Source of the DNA: Lytechinus variegatus
Lineage: Eukaryota > Echinodermata > Echinoidea > Temnopleuroida > Toxopneustidae
Reading direction: 5' to 3'
Assembly: GCF_018143015.1 (NCBI RefSeq)
Contig: NC_054757.1
Location: 19,644,285 to 19,708,284 of the forward strand
Length of the DNA stretch: 64,000 nucleotides
Of this stretch, positions 60,801 to 64,000 are shown in pieces (within the stretch, counting starts at the first letter, position 1; every line of letters begins with the position of its first letter). The notes under the pieces were generated by a model, which was given only the letters and a program-made list of their open reading frames with translations, made no database searches and was not told the DNA's origin. A program made the position numbers and the translations under genes.

Positions 60801-62216
60801 AAAAATCCATCTTTTTAAACCGAAGTCAAGAGAATTCATTTAATTTTATTAATTCTTACACCTTCCTACGCCTAATGCGTAGGAAGGTTTTAAATATTAC
60901 TATTAAAAAATGTAAAAAAATTAAGATTTCTTACCTAACTGATGCCGCGTAGACCCCTCGTTCCACATGTAAACAATGGAAATACAACAGCGTCGACCCT
61001 TGAACCGCTTATGTATGACGTACTTCCGGAAAGCAATGCCGTCTTAACGAACAATTTAGAGATAAAAAATCTTATTTAACAAATATTAAAATTTATTTTG
61101 TGATCATAAATAATTCATATCAATATATTAAATTATTTATGATCACAAAATAAATTTTAATATTTGTTAAATAAGATTTTTTATCTCTAAATTGTTCGTT
61201 AAGACGGTATTGCTTTCCGGAAGTACGTCATACATAAGCGGTTCAAGGGTCGACGCTATTGTATTTCCGTTGTTTACATGTGGAACGAGGGGTCTACGCG
61301 GCATCAGTTAGGTAAGAAATCTTAATTTTTTTACATTTTTAAATAGTAATATTTAAAAGGTGTAAGAATTAATAAAATTAAATGAATTCTCTTGACTTCG
61401 GTTTAAAAAGATGGATTTTTGGGGGGAATCCATCTTTGTTTTGGTCCTTCGCTGAAGACACTATGGAGAGAGTGTCAAGATGTCAATGATGAAGAAATAT
61501 ATGACGTATCTAAAAAAATCATCATCATTGCGTCCTCAAGACTAGGATAGAAAGCAAGATAAAAAAGGATAAGAACAAAAGATAAGGACGATTTCAGAAT
61601 ACCAATTAATTTGAGATCGTGACGTAGATAAGAACATTTGAGATAACATTTTCACTAATGTCAGGGGCCGATTGCACGAAAGGGTCTTTGCAAGGACCGT
61701 CTTTCGTGTCACCCATCTTTTATGATGCGCCATGTGAAACGCATTTTAAATAAATCATCTGCAAACATTTCATTCATCCGTTAAATTAAACAAATTACGG
61801 TATTTGTTTATGAAATGATGTGATATATCATGAAATTGTATAAAATTTGATTTAAAAGCAAACTAACAAATCTTATTCTTTATCATAAATTTCAGAAACA
61901 CCCCGCCCATAGCGTATCATAAAAGATGGGCGACACGAAAGACGGTCCTTGGAAAGACCCTTTCGTGCAATCGGCCCCAGAATACCGCCCCAGGACAGTG
62001 CGGAAAACACCACCGTTTTATATGGTGTGGGACTGTATCAGAAATTACTTCCTATCTGCGACTGTGATACAGACATAAACTTTACCGTTGCGGAGTGTGC
62101 AGAACTTGATTTGCCTCACTTTCGTCATCACTCTCGTCTTCATTGAGTGCTCTTTTCCTTCCTTTCTTACCAGAAGCACCAGGGGAATGAGCGTAACCAG
62201 ACAAAGTTGAACCCAT
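46055..62216 (-). CDS. GMCL1: Germ cell-less homologue (BTB/BACK protein), 15 exons
   Basis: Exons in transcript order: 62216-62086, 58869-58746, 57769-57673, 57354-57257, 56440-56328, 53933-53868, 53202-53118, 52226-52142, 51713-51582, 50995-50926, 49945-49864, 47798-47737, 47405-47322, 46820-46733, 46219-46055. They sum to 1482 nt with consistent phases, giving 493 residues; human GMCL1 has about 515. The order is a basic N-terminus, BTB (about 55-155), BACK (about 160-260) and a C-terminal germ cell-less domain. KSTSKYIYNALFVNGENSD, SLYRDDVL, SMRCGR and YCWRWTGFNFG match the family as I remember it. Family knowledge: Drosophila Gcl acts at the nuclear envelope as a CUL3 adaptor in primordial germ cell formation, and vertebrate GMCL1 is needed for nuclear integrity in sperm. 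The gene looks intact. Intron 1 is 3.2 kb and full of transposons. Confidence 0.95.
47066..47297. mobile_element. Decayed copy of the GGGCCCCGTCTTACAAAGAG MITE
   Basis: It keeps GATCCGATCAATTGCAACT and CAAATCAATGGCAACTCTTTG. It lies just beside GMCL1 exon 13. Confidence 0.6.
48035..49248. mobile_element. GGGCCCCGTCTTACAAAGAG MITE split by a larger element
   Basis: The outer MITE occupies 48035-48203 and 49145-49248; the two halves match the intact copy at 42177 on either side of its TTTxAAAAGGACATT segment. The insert is 48204-49144. Confidence 0.7.
48204..49144. mobile_element. Inserted element with GTCTCACCTGC ends and about 160-bp tandem repeats
   Basis: GTCTCACCTGC (48220-48230) and its exact inverse GCAGGTGAGAC (49134-49144) mark the ends. 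About four to five units of 160-190 bp fill the inside, each with AAAGTTCATTGACCCTAAAT, TGACCTTTGACCTTGGTCAT and a TGTCCAAGTTTxATGAACTA block. A CCGCCGCCG run is near the right end. Confidence 0.7.
50638..50844 (-). mobile_element. Repeat with CAGAGCTGCCAA termini, copy 2
   Basis: It begins CAGAGCTGCCAACC and ends TTGGCAGCTCTG, so both inverted termini are present. It lies in GMCL1 intron 10, about 80 bases from exon 10. Confidence 0.75.
50926..53933 (-). CDS. GMCL1: GMCL1 exons 6-10: BACK region
   Basis: The exons encode CFEWLELNLMVAQKPTLLRE, CELFEKVIQSPNLFVLQVEM, YVFLKLTPSWQGDTKMLGRE, APYARLFAVLRLGSIINEPS and FLLPVYRQQWQHMLAVEHGQ. The long helices fit a BACK domain. The last 20 or so bases of exon 8 and its donor are duplicated inside the following intron (see 51727-52160). 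Confidence 0.92.
51727..52160. repeat. Tandem duplication carrying a GMCL1 exon end and splice donor, with TTTC microsatellites
   Basis: Two units of about 208 and 225 bp (51727-51934, 51935-52160) share ACAGATGAAAAAAT, TTTATTTCCTTCC, a long TTTC run, CCCTCCCCAACCTC and TTCTTACCATATCTCCTGAA. The last words are, on the minus strand, the end of exon 8 and its donor ATATG|GTAAG. The working copy is in 51935-52160; the other is a decoy in the intron (donor at 51914-51915). Confidence 0.75.
52490..53062 (-). repeat. tRNA-derived SINE interrupted by an inverted-repeat element
   Basis: The SINE body (CAGGTACCCATTCACCTCA) is at 52490-52683 and its head side (TTTCTTGCTGAAGGAAATTA) at 52995-53062. The insert occupies 52684-52994. 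It lies in GMCL1 intron 7. Confidence 0.7.
52684..52994. mobile_element. 311-bp element inserted in a SINE, AATT duplication
   Basis: CGTCGCACGCACCACGAACC and the inverse GGTTCATGGTGCGTGCGACG end the insert; arms run on to CGTCCTCTCTGC. AATT is present on both sides (52680-52683, 52995-52998). A second GAGAGGACGGTTCATGG lies inside at about 52909-52925. Confidence 0.75.
54172..55296. mobile_element. Long inverted-repeat MITE, about 1.1 kb, probably with an inner insertion
   Basis: AAAGGTCAAGTCCACCTCAC (left) is mirrored by GTGGACTTGTCCTTTA (right); AAATTTCATCAAATCGGATG and AAGAAAGTTATGACATTTTA are mirrored inside. Relatives of its ends occur at 23546-23945. Confidence 0.65.
55369..55500 (-). 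repeat. Decayed SINE fragment
   Basis: It keeps TTAACCTCACCTGTGTTGAG and ATAAATTTCTTGCAGGAG, diverged versions of the SINE body. Confidence 0.55.
55884..56088 (-). mobile_element. Repeat with CAGAGCTGCCAA termini, copy 3
   Basis: Both termini are present (CAGAGCTGCCAACC, TTGGCAGCTCTG). It is very similar to copy 2 at 50638. Confidence 0.75.
56328..58869 (-). CDS. GMCL1: GMCL1 exons 2-5: BTB/POZ domain
   Basis: Exon 2 gives KKMKSTSKYIYNALF, NGENSDITIHALGKDWPLHK and IYLCQ, the BTB start. Exon 3 gives SSYFASMFSGSWRESKLTEI and DIDVPDTNIDIE. Exon 4 gives ALQIALGSLYRDDVLLEPVK and VLAAASLLQL. Exon 5 gives EGLIQQCADIM and TVCSYHSAATSYGLQQV. Together they span the dimerisation and CUL3-binding BTB fold and the start of BACK. 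Every donor is GT and every acceptor AG. Confidence 0.94.
57796..57847. repeat. TA then GA dinucleotide microsatellite
   Basis: A TA run of about 24 bases passes into a GA run of about 27, some 27 bases upstream of GMCL1 exon 3. Confidence 0.9.
57915..58070 (-). repeat. SINE with 7SL (SRP) RNA Alu-domain-like head
   Basis: The minus strand from 58070 reads CTGGGCGTTGTGGTGTGCGC, CTGTAATCCAAGCTATGTGG, then GCAGAGGTTCGAGCCCTGG. These match the 5' Alu domain of metazoan 7SL RNA (GGGCG..GTGG..CGCCTGTAATCC.AGCTA..GGG..GAGG) in order and spacing. The 3' part (TTTCGGATGGTGGCGTTAAA, GGTCGGTCCCAGACG) looks like a SINE body. The GGTTCGAGCCC word could also be a Pol III B box of tRNA origin. Confidence 0.55.
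59154..59255. mobile_element. 102-bp hairpin MITE with 6-bp duplication
   Basis: TAGGGACAGTGATTTTC and its exact inverse form the ends; AGTTAG flanks both sides (59148-59153, 59256-59261). Confidence 0.75.
59438..59816 (-). repeat. Interspersed repeat, copy B (inverted relative to 12285-12768)
   Basis: It has the same blocks as copy A in reverse order on the plus strand, for example AGAGACCGAAGTTCTAACTC and AACCCCCTAATGGTGGCTGC. It lacks the 90 extra bases of copy A. Confidence 0.65.
59876..59950. repeat. Hairpin, MITE-like
   Basis: AAGGTGCACGGCCAATAT is opposed by ATATTGGCTGTGCACCT, with a CT run in the loop. Confidence 0.65.
60678..61544. mobile_element. 867-bp foldback element with 9-bp target duplications
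   Basis: GGATAGAAA stands at 60669-60677 and 61545-61553. The element is almost wholly two inverted arms (about 60678-61115 and 61131-61544) around a 15-base spacer, with few mismatches. The left arm carries an extra palindrome of about 25 bases (60861-60887). Long arms and a 9-bp duplication fit Mutator-like or foldback elements; sea urchins are known to carry foldback TU elements, though family identity here is not shown. No protein is encoded. It lies in GMCL1 intron 1. Confidence 0.8.
61016..61312. promoter_or_regulatory. Promoter-like motifs in the foldback arms
   Basis: Each arm contains TTTCCGGAAGTACGTCA (an ETS-type CCGGAAGT next to a CRE-like TACGTCA), at about 61015-61031 and 61215-61230. 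Downstream and facing outward lies CATCAGTTAG|GTAAGAAAT, a good splice donor; the right one is at 61312, its left mirror at 60934. Function is inferred only. Confidence 0.35.
61664..61979. mobile_element. 316-bp MITE with about 55-bp inverted repeats
   Basis: GGGGCCGATTGCACGAAAGG, continuing through GACCGTCTTTCGTGTC and CATCTTTTATGAT, is mirrored at the right end with few changes. The target duplication was not resolved. It lies in GMCL1 intron 1, about 105 bases from exon 1. Confidence 0.8.
62086..62216 (-). CDS. GMCL1: GMCL1 exon 1: N-terminus with possible myristoylation site and basic cluster
   Basis: The exon starts MGSTLSGYAHSPGASGKKGR, followed by KRALNEDESDDESEANQVL and HTPQR. The start Met-Gly with Ser at position 6 fits an N-myristoylation consensus, and KKGRKRA is a plausible nuclear signal next to an acidic stretch. 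Splicing CG|GTAAAG to exon 2 yields Arg44 and the junction TPQRKKMKSTSKYIY, which mirrors the vertebrate protein and fixes this as the true first coding exon although it lies 3.2 kb upstream. Confidence 0.88.
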
Positions 62217-62613
62217 TTTAATAACAAAGGGTGTAACTTCAGATTACAAGTTTAAGAATAAAATTTTCTATTTTGTTTTGATTTTGATATGACGCCCTCT
62301 TTTGTCGAGAGCTGCAAAAGCGCAAACTTCAAGGAACACTGCCGCGGCAACAACAAAATTCTATTATAGTTTGTAATATATACCGGGATATTATTTGAAG
62401 TTTTGAATTTTTCGAATTCTCTCACTTTGTTTTTCAACGAATATTGAAATGAAAAAAGGAAGACTATAAAAGTGTTCAGTGACACAAATCTGATCTGAGC
62501 ATTTTTTTTTGGGGGGGGGGGGCGGGAGCAATCGAGGAATGGGGACTCTAAAGCCTGTTACGGATTGTATTTCTCAGTGACTGTCTTTTAATTTTGAGTT
62601 TGAGTTTGGTGGA
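62217..62613 (-). promoter_or_regulatory. GMCL1 5' flank and probable promoter
   Basis: This is the sequence immediately upstream of the GMCL1 start. It is AT-rich with a G run near 62508-62522; no TATA box or clear initiator could be assigned. Confidence 0.3.
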
Positions 62614-62621
62614 CCATTACT

Positions 62622-62738
62622 CAGTGGCGGACCGTGACCCCGAGGAGACAAAGCATTGGGGGGCACGGCATTGTTCACGAACAATGCAGTGCCCCCCCCC
62701 CCATGCTTTTGTCTACTCCGGGTCACGGTCCGCTACTG
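62622..62738. mobile_element. 117-bp hAT-type hairpin with perfect 8-bp duplication
   Basis: CCATTACT at 62614-62621 is repeated at 62739-62746. The ends CAGTGGCGGACCGTGACCC and the inverse GGGTCACGGTCCGCTACTG are classic hAT MITE tips, and the arms continue nearly to the centre (CATTGTTCxCGAACAATG). Confidence 0.85.
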
Positions 62739-63073
62739 CCATTACTTGTGCTATAGAGTAGCGATCTTGCACATTTTCAGAAGTCAGGGCCTTTAACATG
62801 TACGTATTGTATCTTGCGATACATGAGAGTTAATGATCGAGCTTTGGTTGAATTAAAGTGCATAAATTTTGGAATAAAATAATGGGATACTTAAGTTGAT
62901 ATCGAAATTACACTTCAAAAACGGGAATATAAAATGTGTGATAATAAAACGAGTAAATTAGCATCAAAACGAAGTTGATGTTAGGACTTATTCACAATGG
63001 GGAGAAGATGGGATCAGAGATCATATTAAGAACGATTAATGATGCGAGCACGAGAGCTATAGCAAATAATTTA

Positions 63074-63627
63074 CCCGGGGGGGGGGGGCACTTACATTGA
63101 CGAGTGGATACCATGCGCGACCAAAAAAACACGTAAAAAGGATGTCCTTTTCACGATAGGGCACGTTACGTACGTAACGTGATAAGGGTGTCAAAAACGC
63201 AAAAATAATGAAAAAAGGGTATCTATTTCGCTAGGAAAATTACGTGTTTAGGGTCGAATTTGCGGGGATGATAAAACAAAATTAAAATGTTTTATAAAGG
63301 ATGTCCTTTTTGTCCCAACACTTCGTGTTAAGAGTCCGATTTGCGCGAGGTGTAGAAGGTGGGGTCGTACTAAACCAAATAAGGTAAAGCCGACGACCGA
63401 AGGACCCGTAACAATAAAACATTCCTGTACTTGTTTAGGGGTTCATTTCAGGGACTATTTGCCAATAGTATCGTTTTGTTTCCAATACTTGTTAAGGGTA
63501 GGGTTTCACACGCCAATACTTGTTAAGGGGTGCATTTTCAGAATATGGAAATTACGTGTTTAGGGTGCTTTTCGAGACCCCATGGTCGCGCATGGTATCC
63601 ACTCGTGAATGGAAGTGGCCCCCCGGG
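63074..63627. mobile_element. 554-bp element with perfect 8-bp duplication and TGTTTAGGGT-like repeats
   Basis: ATAATTTA at 63066-63073 recurs at 63628-63635. Ends CCCGGGGGG and about 45-bp arms (GACGAGTGGATACCATGCGC and inverse). The interior has repeated CGTGTTTAGGGTxG and CTTGTTTAGGGGT words and GTACGTAACGT palindromes. It is related to 39445-39925 and, more distantly, 2918-3322. Confidence 0.8.
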
Positions 63628-63635
63628 ATAATTTA

Positions 63636-64000
63636 TCATCATTATTTTGACCTAGGACCGGGACCATCATATGAAAATGATGACTATCTTCCTATTTATC
63701 TTTCTATAAGCGGCGAGATGAAACATCGCGACCATAACATGTATAATTAAAATTAGTAACTTCGATCGTTATTAGGAATTCATGAAAATGTTATCTTATC
63801 ATCTTATTTATTTATTTATTTCCGTTCAAACAAAAGATATAAACCAAGTACAGTGTATAATACATCTACAAAATAATACATACAGTTTTATAACATTTCA
63901 TAACAAATATTGAAGGTAAAATTAACTGAACGGAGGGACTTGCCAAGATCTATAAATGAGCCTAATGAAATGAAAACTGTTGATTTATTGGGCATGAAAG
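63636..64000. other. End of window, no gene seen
   Basis: AT-rich sequence; a TTTATTTATTTATTT run is near 63810-63822. Confidence 0.5.

Noticed and set aside
1-64000. LTR retroelements, endogenous viruses, Polintons, LINEs
   Set aside because: No reverse transcriptase, integrase, capsid or polymerase-like frame and no long direct terminal repeats were recognised by eye; small fragments could still be missed.

Overview
The window is animal genomic DNA: intron-rich genes with canonical GT/AG splice sites sit in AT-rich sequence full of short DNA transposons, tRNA-derived SINEs and microsatellites. Repeat style and protein affinity point to an invertebrate deuterostome, most likely an echinoderm and perhaps a sea urchin. 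That assignment is inference; no species marker was seen.

Three host genes can be assembled exon by exon, each with an unbroken reading frame across every junction. (1) 14502-30032, + strand: a 16-exon, 639-residue EF-hand protein of the calcyphosine-2 (CAPS2) type. (2) 33877-38074, + strand: a 5-exon, 211-residue sigma-class-like glutathione S-transferase. (3) 62216-46055, - strand: a 15-exon, 493-residue germ cell-less (GMCL1) BTB protein. The first two run in the same direction and the third converges on them. They are not an operon and share no obvious pathway: calcium sensing, glutathione chemistry and CUL3 ubiquitin-ligase adaptor/nuclear-envelope function.

Layout. 1-14.4 kb has no convincing gene; it holds microsatellites, a pseudo-tRNA and many inverted-repeat elements, including a 1-kb mariner-like one with a TA duplication. 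14.5-30 kb is CAPS2; its introns hold SINEs, a 1.75-kb element with a perfect 8-bp target duplication just behind exon 5, a minisatellite, and a row of decayed copies of exon 15. 30-33.8 kb is a cluster of MITEs. 33.9-38.1 kb is the GST. 38.1-46 kb is the convergent gap. 46-62.2 kb is GMCL1, whose introns contain nested transposons, an array of nuclear-receptor-like DR1 motifs, a 7SL-RNA-like SINE and an 867-bp foldback element with 9-bp target duplications. 62.2-64 kb is the GMCL1 5' flank with two elements bearing perfect 8-bp duplications.

The most unusual items are the decayed tandem copies of CAPS2 exon 15, the foldback element whose arms look like outward-facing promoters with splice donors, the 7SL-like SINE, and the DR1 array. 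No recognisable retrovirus, LTR element, Polinton or toxin gene was seen. All reconstructions were done by eye, without alignment or transcript data.
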